DNA from: JAAZHD01 sp012510895
GTDB taxonomy: Bacteria > Bacillota > Clostridia > Caldicoprobacterales > DTU083
Direction of reading: 5' to 3'
DNA length: 53,920 bases
Assembly (NCBI GenBank): GCA_050951465.1
Contig: JBMNJC010000018.1
Coordinates: 1 to 53,920, forward strand
The position numbers and the translations under genes are program-made. Below, piece after piece: positions 23,236-30,960 of the stretch. Under the pieces are notes generated by a model. That model made no database searches. It worked only from the letters and a program-made list of their open reading frames with translations, and was not told where the DNA came from. Each line of letters begins with the position of its first letter. Position 1 is the first letter of the stretch.

Positions 23236-23913
23236 GTGAGTCATATACATCTGCCGGACGGAGTGCTTTCACCGGTATTCTGGGTACCCGGTTTTATCAT
23301 TTGTTTTGCTCTTCTTTGGTTTTTCACAAAAAGGATTAAGGGGGAAGAGGCAAAAAAGAAAATTCCCTTAACAGGTGTGGCTGCCGGCTTGATGCTGATA
23401 TTCATGTCAGTCCCCCTTGGGTTTCTTCCGGTTCACCTGGGCCTGGCAGTTTTATGCGGCATTCTTGTGGGACCTGCCCTGGGGTTTACAGCAGCTTTTG
23501 CGGTCAATACCATTCTTGCCCTTTTGGGACACGGAGGGTTCACGGTCATCGGTATAAACACTTTGCTCATGGGCGGTGAGGCTGTACTCGGCTGTTATAT
23601 ATTCCGGGCTTTGTCCCGGAGAACAGGAAAGACCTCCTCTGCTGTCATTTCCAATATAATTGCCCTTCTTATTACAACAGCCCTGATGGTCCTTATAGTC
23701 AGCTCTGCCGTCGGAGCAGCTCATGCCCTGCCCATTCATGATCACGGCCATGAAATTGAAGCAGCCCATGGAGCCGAAGATTTTTCCTTTCTGACTTTTA
23801 CAGGGTGGAGCGCAGCGGCAATTATTATAGCTGCGGGCATTTTAATAGAATCCTTTGCCACAGGCTTGATTGTACGGTTTTTGTCTAAAATCAGGCCTGA
23901 CTTAATACATTAA
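23236..23913 (+). CDS. cbiM: cobalt (ECF-type) transporter substrate-binding membrane protein CbiM
   Basis: A 225-residue polytopic membrane protein, the substrate-specific component of a cobalt/nickel energy-coupling-factor transporter. The N-terminus MSHIHLPDGVLSPVFW contains the metal-binding HIHxPDG motif; GHGGFTVIGINTLLMG is also typical. No separate cbiN gene is present. A His-rich loop around residues 162-178 (IHDHGHEIEAAHGAED) may bind metal. Start is GTG at 23236, 8 bases behind AGGAGGG. It is first in the cbiM-cbiQ-cbiO operon. Confidence 0.9.
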   Translation: MSHIHLPDGVLSPVFWVPGFIICFALLWFFTKRIKGEEAKKKIPLTGVAAGLMLIFMSVPLGFLPVHLGLAVLCGILVGPALGFTAAFAVNTILALLGHGGFTVIGINTLLMGGEAVLGCYIFRALSRRTGKTSSAVISNIIALLITTALMVLIVSSAVGAAHALPIHDHGHEIEAAHGAEDFSFLTFTGWSAAAIIIAAGILIESFATGLIVRFLSKIRPDLIH

Positions 23914-23950
23914 TTTTTACTCCGGAGAAAGGAGTGGACTAAATAAAAGT

Positions 23951-24703
23951 ATGCATATTGCTGCCATAGATTATATGGCCAACAGCGGGAACAGCTTTCT
24001 GCACCGCGCACGGCCTGCCGTCAAGGTAATTGTGTCTCTTCTGCTTCTGATTGCCTTGATTCTTACAAATGATATTTACAAAGCAGTTTTGCTTATAGCA
24101 GTTCCTGTATTCCTGCTCCTGCTTTCCAAATCCAATTTAAAAGAGATACTCCATCTGGCTGCCTACCCCATGGTCTTCAGCCTTATTTTTGCCCTGATCC
24201 GGGTGCAGGAATCCTGGCTTGCCGGGCTTATGGTTCTTTTAAGAGCGCTTGGAGCTGCCCTGAACATGCTTTTTTTAATTGCCACCACCCCATATACTGA
24301 CATATTTAGAGTATTTTCCTATGTGCTACCCGGTGTAATCATAGATATATTCCTCTTTTCCTATCGTTCTTTATTCATTCTTCTTGACAAGTTAAGCAGC
24401 ATGATAAGAAGCATAAAGTTAAGGGGCGGTTTTCATCCCGCAAAAATTTTGTTTAACCTGAAAAATATTGCCGGCATGCTGGGGGTTTTGATTATCCATG
24501 CCTTTGATATGAGCGAAAGGCTCTACCGCATTTACTCCCTGCGGGGCTACAGCGGGAAAATTCCCATGACCGGAAGCGCGGCTGGTGCCTTTGGAGTCTC
24601 CGCAAAGCAAAATGCTTTGCTGAATACTTTGCTGATTGATATACTGCTTCTGCTCTTTTCCCTCATCGTATTGATAGGAGTGTTAATTCCATGGAAAATT
24701 TGA
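23951..24703 (+). CDS. cbiQ: cobalt ECF transporter T component CbiQ
   Basis: A 250-residue membrane protein, the transmembrane coupling (T) subunit of the CbiMQO importer. It has several N-terminal helices and a long cytoplasmic helical region. The coupling-helix signatures that contact the ATPases are present as LRGGF and YSLRGYSG. Its stop overlaps the start of cbiO by 13 bases. Confidence 0.9.
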   Translation: MHIAAIDYMANSGNSFLHRARPAVKVIVSLLLLIALILTNDIYKAVLLIAVPVFLLLLSKSNLKEILHLAAYPMVFSLIFALIRVQESWLAGLMVLLRALGAALNMLFLIATTPYTDIFRVFSYVLPGVIIDIFLFSYRSLFILLDKLSSMIRSIKLRGGFHPAKILFNLKNIAGMLGVLIIHAFDMSERLYRIYSLRGYSGKIPMTGSAAGAFGVSAKQNALLNTLLIDILLLLFSLIVLIGVLIPWKI

Positions 24704-25548
24704 TTTTAGTACACTGCATCAAGCATATTTATCCGGATAAAACCCAGGTCAGTGTCTGCGGCCTTGACTTTATAGTCAAACCCGGCGAAAGGGTGGTTAT
24801 ACTCGGCTCCAACGGGGCAGGGAAAACCACAATGCTGTCCCATATCCTGGGCCTGCTGACCCCTGTGGAAGGCCGGGTTGAGGTTATGGGAATGCGGCCT
24901 GACAAGGACTTTAACAAGGTCCGCAGGCATATAGGCGTTGTTTTTCAGAATGTGGATGAACAGATTATAGGGCCCCGCGTCTATGATGATATTGCTTTTA
25001 CCCTGCGGAATGAAGGTTTTTCCAGGCAGGAGACGGACAAGCGGGTGAGAGAAACAGCGGCCATGCTGGGCATTGAATCCCTTCTGGACAAGATTCCCCA
25101 TTACCTGAGCGGCGGACAGAAGAAAAAGGTTGCCCTGGCCGGAGCCATATCCATGAAACCGGAAATCCTCATCCTGGACGAACCCTTTGACGGGCTGGAT
25201 CCGAAGGCAAAAACGGAAATGATTCAGCTTCTTAACCGGCTGAACAGAGAACACGGAGTTACAACTGTAATCACTACCCATGATATAAATATCGTTCCGG
25301 AAATTGCGGACCTTATCTATGTCCTAAGCAGGGGAGAAATAATAACCAAAGGAAGTCCAAAAGAGGTCTTCAGTCAGGTGGCCCTTCTAAGGCAGGCTGA
25401 CCTGGAACCCCCCATCCTGATGGATTTATTTGACCGCCTTCAGAAAAAAGGATATTCCCTGGAAATGACGAATAATTTAGATTATGCTGCAGAGCAGCTG
25501 GATAAAATCCTTTCAGGCAGGGCTGTGTCTGAAAAAAATCTTGCTTAA
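24691..25548 (+). CDS. cbiO: cobalt ECF transporter ATPase CbiO
   Basis: A 285-residue ABC ATPase. The Walker A motif is GSNGAGKTT, the Q-loop lies in VVFQNVDEQIIGPRVYDD, the signature is LSGGQKKKVALAGA and Walker B is ILILDEPFDGLD. It energises cobalt (or nickel) import with CbiM and CbiQ. The MetH-like gene follows after 16 bases, so cobalt uptake and a corrinoid-dependent methyltransferase may share a transcript. Confidence 0.93.
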   Translation: MENLILVHCIKHIYPDKTQVSVCGLDFIVKPGERVVILGSNGAGKTTMLSHILGLLTPVEGRVEVMGMRPDKDFNKVRRHIGVVFQNVDEQIIGPRVYDDIAFTLRNEGFSRQETDKRVRETAAMLGIESLLDKIPHYLSGGQKKKVALAGAISMKPEILILDEPFDGLDPKAKTEMIQLLNRLNREHGVTTVITTHDINIVPEIADLIYVLSRGEIITKGSPKEVFSQVALLRQADLEPPILMDLFDRLQKKGYSLEMTNNLDYAAEQLDKILSGRAVSEKNLA

Positions 25549-25564
25549 CTGGGGGAATAATTCT

Positions 25565-27223
25565 ATGGTTAAGAAATTGTTTCAGGATGACAGACTGGTC
25601 ATATTTGACGGTGCCACGGGTACTTCACTGCAGGAATTGGGCTGGAGCACCGGTCAACCCGCTGATGTGTGCAACATGGTTAAACCGGAACTGGTGGAAT
25701 ACCTTAACAAATCGTACGCAGATGCAGGTGCCGACGTAATTACGTCCAACACCTTCGGATCAAATACTTTTAAGCTGAAACCCTTCGGTTACACCCCGGA
25801 GGAAGTAATCAAGAAGGCGGTTTCAATAGCAAGGAGGGCGGCTGGAACCAGGCCTGTTGCCTTGTCAGTCGGACCGCTGGGGAAGCTGCTTGGGCCTATG
25901 GGAGACATGACCTTTGATGATGCCTATTCAGAATTTGCTGTCCAGATGAAGGCCGGACAGGAGGCAGGTGTCGACCTGATACTTATACAGACCATGACCG
26001 ATCTGTACGAGGCTAAAGCTGCTGTAATTGCCGCCAGGGAAAACACAAATCTTCCCGTAATATGCACCATGACCTTTCAGAAAAACGGCAGAACCATGAT
26101 GGGCAACGATCCGGAATCGGTGCTTACCGTACTGGAAGCCCTGGGTGTGGATGCTCTTGGCGTCAACTGTTCCCTTGGCCCCGATGACCTCATGCCGATA
26201 GTAAAGATCTTTACGGAAAATGCTCGAGTCCCGGTGCTGGTACAACCCAATGCAGGGCTGCCTGAACTGAAAGACGGCAAAGCAGTCTATGCCCTGACGC
26301 CTGAATACTTTGCGGAAGCTGCTGAAAAAATTGCAGATATGGGAGCCAAGCTGATCGGCGGATGCTGCGGAACCAATCCCTCATTCACAAAGGCATTAAG
26401 CAGCCGGCTGGGCGGCAGGAAGTGGAAGAAGAGAGATGTACCTGCTGCAACAAAAATTGCTTCCGGCAGGCAGACAATAATACTGGATAAAGAATTTCAT
26501 ACTGTAGGACAGCGGATTAATCCAGGTGGAAGACCTGACCTTACCCGGGCAGTGAAGGAAATGGATTTAAACCTTTTCTTTGAAGAGGCAATGCTGCAGA
26601 AGCAATCCGGTGCAGAAATACTGGACATAAACGTCTTCGTGGAAAACACCGATGAAGCTGAAACAATGTACAAGACCGTGGAGTTTATTCAGTCCATGCT
26701 GCCTGTTCCCATGGTGATTGACAGCGCTGACCCCAGGGCTCTGGAAGCCGGAGCAAAGGCATATAACGGAAAGCCGGTTCTCAGTTCAGTTAACGGCAGC
26801 AATGATTCACTGGAAAAGGTATTGCCCATAGTGAAAAAATACGGTACCGCCGTCATCGGCAGGACCGTGGATGAGGCAGGAATTCCGGATACTGCGGAAG
26901 GCAGGCTGAAAATAGCAGAAAAAATTCTTGAAGCGGCTCTCGCTTACGGGATAAAAAGGGAAGACCTCATAATCGACTGTATAGTTGAAAGTGAAGCAAG
27001 TGTCCCCGGAAGGGATGAAATAACCCTTGAAGCCCTTAGACTTATAAAAAAAGAACTTGGGCTTAAAACCATACTTGGAATAAGCAGCATATCCTATGGA
27101 AGCAGCAACAGGGAAAGACTGAATGCGGAATTTCTCAAAAAAGCCCTGGAAGCAGGCCTTGACCTGGCTGTTTTGGATCCCATGGAACAGGAAACTGCAG
27201 ACGTAATCAGTGAATTGAAATAG
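25565..27223 (+). CDS. MetH-like protein: homocysteine methyltransferase plus pterin-binding domains, no B12 domain
   Basis: A 552-residue protein. Residues 1 to about 290 form a homocysteine S-methyltransferase barrel with its three zinc Cys (GVNCS and GGCCGT). Residues about 310-552 form a pterin-binding (methyl-THF) barrel with GQRINPGGRP, EILDINV, PMVIDSADP and GISSISYGSSNRE. Cobalamin-dependent methionine synthases continue with cap, B12 and often activation domains; here the frame stops after the second barrel and a promoter for adk follows. The corrinoid protein must be encoded elsewhere, or the gene is truncated. ATG at 25565 has GGGGGA upstream. Placement behind cbiMQO fits corrinoid use. 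Confidence 0.82.
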   Translation: MVKKLFQDDRLVIFDGATGTSLQELGWSTGQPADVCNMVKPELVEYLNKSYADAGADVITSNTFGSNTFKLKPFGYTPEEVIKKAVSIARRAAGTRPVALSVGPLGKLLGPMGDMTFDDAYSEFAVQMKAGQEAGVDLILIQTMTDLYEAKAAVIAARENTNLPVICTMTFQKNGRTMMGNDPESVLTVLEALGVDALGVNCSLGPDDLMPIVKIFTENARVPVLVQPNAGLPELKDGKAVYALTPEYFAEAAEKIADMGAKLIGGCCGTNPSFTKALSSRLGGRKWKKRDVPAATKIASGRQTIILDKEFHTVGQRINPGGRPDLTRAVKEMDLNLFFEEAMLQKQSGAEILDINVFVENTDEAETMYKTVEFIQSMLPVPMVIDSADPRALEAGAKAYNGKPVLSSVNGSNDSLEKVLPIVKKYGTAVIGRTVDEAGIPDTAEGRLKIAEKILEAALAYGIKREDLIIDCIVESEASVPGRDEITLEALRLIKKELGLKTILGISSISYGSSNRERLNAEFLKKALEAGLDLAVLDPMEQETADVISELK

Positions 27224-27241
27224 TGCCCGGAAATCTTCCCA

Positions 27242-27270
27242 TTGTCATCCCTTTGCTTTTTTAGTACAAT
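27242..27270 (+). promoter_or_regulatory. sigma-A type promoter of adk
   Basis: TTGTCA at 27242-27247 and TACAAT at 27265-27270 are 17 bases apart, about 60 bases before the adk start. It separates adk from the MetH-like gene upstream. Confidence 0.6.
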
Positions 27271-27330
27271 AAAGTATTGTAGCATACTATGCTTTACTTA
27301 TCAGTGTTAAAAGCTTAAGGGGGATTTTCA

Positions 27331-27987
27331 ATGAATATAGTATTGTTGGGGGCTCCGGGTTCCGGAAAAGGCACCCAGGCAAGTCTTTTGGTCGACCGGC
27401 TCAATGCCAGACCAATGTCAACAGGAGATCTGTTCAGAAAAATTCTGGGCGATCCTGACCATCCCTTATACCCGCAGCTGCAGGTTATTAATGAAGGGAA
27501 ACTGGTTTCCGATGAAGTGGTAAACCAGGTAGTGGAAAGCGGCATTGAAGAGCCCGAGTATCAAAACGGGGTTATCTTTGACGGATATCCCAGAACCATT
27601 GCTCAAGCTGAAGCCCTGGACAAAATGCTGAAAGCAAAAAATAAAAAACTTGATTTGGTATTTGAACTTAATGTAACAAAAGAGGTTCTCTTTTACCGTA
27701 TTCTGGGCAGGCAGGTATGCCCCGGCTGTAAAGCGGTATACCATGAGGAACAGGGATATAAAACCTGTCCAAACTGCAATACGGCCTTGATACGCCGTGG
27801 CGATGACAATGAAGAAACCATCATTAAGCGGCTTGAGGAATATAAGAATAAGACAGCTCCGCTTAAGGACTATTATAAAAACAGTGATACCCTGCTGCTT
27901 TCCATAACCGTGGATGATGCATCCCTGCAGGCTGAGGAAGTAAATGCAAGGATCATCAAGGTTTTGGAAGAAAACAATGTACTATAA
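27331..27987 (+). CDS. adk: adenylate kinase
   Basis: A 218-residue nucleotide kinase (ATP + AMP to 2 ADP). The P-loop GAPGSGKGTQA starts at residue 7 and FDGYPRTIAQAEAL is the adenylate kinase signature. The lid domain is the long zinc-binding type with CPGC near residue 130 and CPNC about 17 residues later, usual in Gram-positive bacteria. Outside its common ribosomal-protein context it is here next to a phosphoesterase gene, 23 bases apart. The sequence looks complete and functional. Confidence 0.96.
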   Translation: MNIVLLGAPGSGKGTQASLLVDRLNARPMSTGDLFRKILGDPDHPLYPQLQVINEGKLVSDEVVNQVVESGIEEPEYQNGVIFDGYPRTIAQAEALDKMLKAKNKKLDLVFELNVTKEVLFYRILGRQVCPGCKAVYHEEQGYKTCPNCNTALIRRGDDNEETIIKRLEEYKNKTAPLKDYYKNSDTLLLSITVDDASLQAEEVNARIIKVLEENNVL

Positions 27988-28010
27988 TAATTAAAATATA
28001 AAGGATATAT

Positions 28011-28718
28011 ATGAATACATCTGTTTTTGCAATAGCAGATCTGCACCTTTCCGGTGCAGTAGATAAGCCCATGTATATATTCGGTGACAAGTGGAAGGAA
28101 CACTGGAACCGAATCAAAGACGACTGGGCTGCCCGTGTTACTGACCGGGATATAGTTCTGATTCCGGGGGACATAAGCTGGGCCATGCGCCTTCCCGAAG
28201 CCAAACCTGATCTGGATGCCATCGGAAGCCTCCCCGGTAAAAAAATTATGATCAAGGGTAATCACGACTACTGGTGGTCATCCCTGTCAAAGGTCCGAAA
28301 TATGCTTATGCCTTCCGCCTGCGTTATTCAGAATGACAGCATTGAGCTGTCCGGCTTTACCTTTTGCGGTACCCGGGGATGGGTTAACCCGGGCATGAAG
28401 GATTTTACTGCCCAGGATGCAAAGATTTATAACAGGGAAGTGGTAAGGCTGCAGCTTTCCCTTGAAAGCACAGGTTATGAAGAAAGCGAATCAACCAATG
28501 ACAGGCTTATTGTTTTGCTCCACTTTCCTCCCTTTGATGATAAGGGGCATGAGACGGACCTGGTAAAACTCCTTTCCCGGTACAAGCCGGCCCATGTGGT
28601 ATACGGCCATCTCCACGGGGAGGGTGCAAAGAATGCCTTTGAAGGTGTATACCAGGGAAGCGAATACCACCTTGTGTCCTGCGATTACCTGGATTTCAAG
28701 CTGAAGAAAATAATATAG
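28011..28718 (+). CDS. metallophosphoesterase
   Basis: A 235-residue calcineurin-like phosphoesterase. All the metal-site motifs are present in order: ADLHLSG (D-x-H), IPGDISWA (GD), IKGNHDYWW (GNHD), LLHFPPF (H) and YGHLHGEG (GHxH). The N-terminal order and length match a clostridial family of uncharacterised small phosphoesterases. It is cytoplasmic. It probably shares the adk transcript and ends at a strong terminator. The substrate is unknown. Confidence 0.88.
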   Translation: MNTSVFAIADLHLSGAVDKPMYIFGDKWKEHWNRIKDDWAARVTDRDIVLIPGDISWAMRLPEAKPDLDAIGSLPGKKIMIKGNHDYWWSSLSKVRNMLMPSACVIQNDSIELSGFTFCGTRGWVNPGMKDFTAQDAKIYNREVVRLQLSLESTGYEESESTNDRLIVLLHFPPFDDKGHETDLVKLLSRYKPAHVVYGHLHGEGAKNAFEGVYQGSEYHLVSCDYLDFKLKKII

Positions 28719-28740
28719 GCAAGCTCACTATACAAGTTCA

Positions 28741-28785
28741 AAAGAAGAGTGAAGAAAACTTTAACTTTCACTCTTCTTTTTTTAA
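28741..28785 (+). terminator. rho-independent terminator before the dcw cluster
   Basis: AAAAGAAGAGTGAA at 28741-28754 pairs with TTCACTCTTCTTTT at 28768-28781, followed by a T-rich run. It ends the adk transcript and isolates the division cluster. Confidence 0.85.
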
Positions 28786-28837
28786 TTTTTTCCCTTTTAC
28801 TTGAAGGAATATCAGAAAAAATATAGAATAGTAGATG

Positions 28838-28864
28838 AAAGTGGTGCCAAGTGGAGCAAAGTGG
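28838..28864 (+). promoter_or_regulatory. three MraZ boxes (10-bp period) upstream of mraZ
   Basis: Three direct repeats, AAAGTGG, CAAGTGG and AAAGTGG, are each separated by 3 bases. This exactly matches the AAAGTGK-N3 array bound by MraZ in Mollicutes. A TATAAT follows at 28867-28872, and the boxes cover the place of the -35 element. MraZ autoregulation of the dcw operon is therefore strongly suggested. Confidence 0.8.
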
Positions 28865-28866
28865 TG

Positions 28867-28872
28867 TATAAT
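28867..28872 (+). promoter_or_regulatory. -10 element of the dcw (mraZ) promoter
   Basis: A perfect TATAAT immediately after the third MraZ box and 44 bases before the mraZ start codon. No consensus -35 is visible because that position is occupied by the MraZ boxes. Confidence 0.55.
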
Positions 28873-28915
28873 TGATTCGGGTTGCGTATTTCCAGGGGGA
28901 AGGGGGAAGCAGGTC

Positions 28916-29347
28916 TTGTTCATAGGGGAATATCAGCACACAATAGATTCCAAGGGCAGAGTTATCATGCCGGCCAAGTTCCGCGAAGAACTGGGTGAAA
29001 AATTCGTAGTTACCAAAGGCCTGGATAATTGTCTGTTTGTATATCCCTATGAAGAATGGAAAAATCTCGAACAGAAACTGCGCACCCTGCCTCTGACCAG
29101 CAAGGAAGCACGGGCCTTTATTCGCTTCTTCTTTGCCGGAGCTGCCGAATGCGAAACAGATAAACAAGGGCGTATCCTCATTCCCTCCAATCTGAGAGAA
29201 CATGCCTCCCTCGAAAAGGAAATCTCCATTATCGGCGTTTCAACCCGCGTGGAAATCTGGAACAGAGAAGCCTGGGAGGCATATAACGGCGAATCCAGCC
29301 TGGATCAGGAAGCCATCATCGAAAAAATGGCCGAACTAGGAATCTAA
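28916..29347 (+). CDS. mraZ: transcriptional regulator MraZ
   Basis: A 143-residue protein with two AbrB/SpoVT-like domains, containing the paired motifs DSKGRVIMPAKFR and DKQGRILIPSNLR. It is the first gene of the dcw cluster and in other bacteria binds repeats in front of itself; such repeats are present here. The start is TTG at 28916, giving the family sequence (M)FIGEYQHTID with AGGGGGAAG upstream; an upstream ATG frame from 28835 runs through the operator and would add 27 unrelated residues. It is followed after 108 bases by rsmH. Confidence 0.93.
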   Translation: MFIGEYQHTIDSKGRVIMPAKFREELGEKFVVTKGLDNCLFVYPYEEWKNLEQKLRTLPLTSKEARAFIRFFFAGAAECETDKQGRILIPSNLREHASLEKEISIIGVSTRVEIWNREAWEAYNGESSLDQEAIIEKMAELGI

Positions 29348-29455
29348 CTTCAAATAAATATATTTTTCGATCACTGCTTCCACTTTATGTATTAACTCAT
29401 AATACGAAGTAAGTTTGTATTTTTATTACCTGAATTTGCAGAAAAGAGGATCTCC

Positions 29456-30382
29456 ATGACCTACCAGCACACCCCAGTCCTGCTCAACGAAACCCTCTCA
29501 TATCTAAACCCGGTTCCCGGCGGAACCTACGTCGACGGAACCATCGGCGGCGGAGGTCACTCCCTTGAAATCCTTAAAGCCATCCACCCCGCAGGCCGCC
29601 TGATCGGAATCGATCGGGATCCGGCAGCCATCCGGGCAGCTTCGGAAAGGCTGAACTCCTATTCCGGATCCTTTCATCTGGTTCACGGAAACTATGCTGA
29701 CATCAGGAACATACTGAGAGAACTTGATATCGAGGCTGTAGACGGCATCTTGTTGGATTTAGGCGTGTCATCCCACCAGCTGGACACCCCGGAAAGGGGT
29801 TTTTCTTACCATGAAGACGTAAGGCTGGACATGCGCATGGACACCACCCAGGAATTCAGCGCCTATGAACTGGTTAACCAGGCATCTGCCGGGGAGCTGA
29901 CCCGTATCATCCGGGACTACGGGGAAGAACGCTGGGCCAAAAGAATTGCGGACTTTATAGTAAAAAACCGTCCTCTTGAAACCACCGGTCAGCTTGTGGA
30001 AGTTATAAAGCAGGCGGTTCCCGCAGCAGCCAGACGAGACGGCCCCCATCCGGCCAGACGCACATTTCAGGCCCTTCGCATAGCAGTTAATCAGGAACTG
30101 GAATTACTGGAAGGCGCCTTGCGTGACGCAGTGGAAGTACTGAAGCCCGGAGGCAGGCTTTGCGTCATAACATTCCATTCCCTGGAGGACAGGGTGGTAA
30201 AAAACACCTTCCGCAGCCTGAAAGATCCTTGCATATGTCCTCCGAGAACACCCGTCTGCATTTGCAGTAAAGAACCTGTAGTAGAAATTCTCACCAGAAA
30301 ACCTGTAACAGCCGGACAGGATGAACTAAAGGACAATGTCCGGGCAAGAAGCGCAAAACTCAGAGCATGTGAAAAGCTGTAA
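29456..30382 (+). CDS. rsmH: 16S rRNA (cytosine-1402-N4)-methyltransferase RsmH
   Basis: A 308-residue SAM-dependent methyltransferase (MraW) that modifies C1402 in the 16S rRNA decoding centre. The family start YQHTPVLLNETLSYL, the SAM loop YVDGTIGGGGHS, ILLDLGVSSHQLD and the C-terminal FHSLEDRVVK are all present. It is the second gene of the dcw cluster, as usual. The 108-base gap before it holds no gene. Confidence 0.96.
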   Translation: MTYQHTPVLLNETLSYLNPVPGGTYVDGTIGGGGHSLEILKAIHPAGRLIGIDRDPAAIRAASERLNSYSGSFHLVHGNYADIRNILRELDIEAVDGILLDLGVSSHQLDTPERGFSYHEDVRLDMRMDTTQEFSAYELVNQASAGELTRIIRDYGEERWAKRIADFIVKNRPLETTGQLVEVIKQAVPAAARRDGPHPARRTFQALRIAVNQELELLEGALRDAVEVLKPGGRLCVITFHSLEDRVVKNTFRSLKDPCICPPRTPVCICSKEPVVEILTRKPVTAGQDELKDNVRARSAKLRACEKL

Positions 30383-30420
30383 TAAAACCGTCGCATATAA
30401 AGCAGGGAGGCTGAATAAAA

Positions 30421-30918
30421 ATGTTAGCAGAGAAATATGCATATATGGAAGCAACATCAGCACCGGTTCTGGAGCCTGAAATAACCCAGATACCGGAACG
30501 GCAGACAGAGCCCCGGATAAGAGAACGGGAAGTCCCTCAAAAAAGGCCTGCAGGCAGGAGCCAGGCACTTAACAAATTTCTGACCATATCTCTGGTATTG
30601 ATATGCTTTGCGGCGGCTTGCTTCATAGTTTACCGTTACGCACTCATATCTGAAAATCACAGAGCAATTTTGGCTTTGGAAAAGGAACTGGAGAAGGCAA
30701 ACACCCTTAAAAAGAATCTGGAAGTCGAGCTTGCCTTCAGGAAGGACCTGAGGCAGATTGAATTTGCTGCCACTGAAATGGGCATGGATTATCCGCAGGA
30801 GGACCAGGTAAAGTATGTGGAAGTTCCAAAGCGGGAAAAACAGACAGAACATGCAGAGGCGGACTATGGTCAGCTTGAGAAAAGCTTTTGGAAACGCTTC
30901 CTGGGGCTGTCTAATTAA
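30421..30918 (+). CDS. ftsL: cell division protein FtsL-like
   Basis: A 165-residue bitopic membrane protein. A cytoplasmic, proline- and charge-rich N-terminal region is followed by one membrane helix near residues 55-75 (FLTISLVLICFAAACFIVY). An extracytoplasmic coiled coil (LEKELEKANTLKKNLEVEL) comes next, then the conserved EFAATEMGMDYP. This is the FtsL/DivIC plan; with FtsQ and FtsB-type partners it activates septal peptidoglycan synthesis. Assignment rests on topology and its place between rsmH and the PBP gene. The ribosome binding site is GGGAGG. Confidence 0.85.
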   Translation: MLAEKYAYMEATSAPVLEPEITQIPERQTEPRIREREVPQKRPAGRSQALNKFLTISLVLICFAAACFIVYRYALISENHRAILALEKELEKANTLKKNLEVELAFRKDLRQIEFAATEMGMDYPQEDQVKYVEVPKREKQTEHAEADYGQLEKSFWKRFLGLSN

Positions 30919-30960
30919 TTCTTCCGGTTTTACGCTGTTTCTTGCTTCCGGGAAGGGGGA

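Noticed and set aside
24706..25281. 191-codon minus-strand frame opposite cbiO
   Set aside because: It is antisense to the conserved ABC ATPase motifs and the protein looks like random translation.
28835..28915. longer MraZ starting at ATG 28835
   Set aside because: It would translate the MraZ boxes and the -10 element and add 27 residues with no family match; TTG 28916 gives the standard 143 residues.
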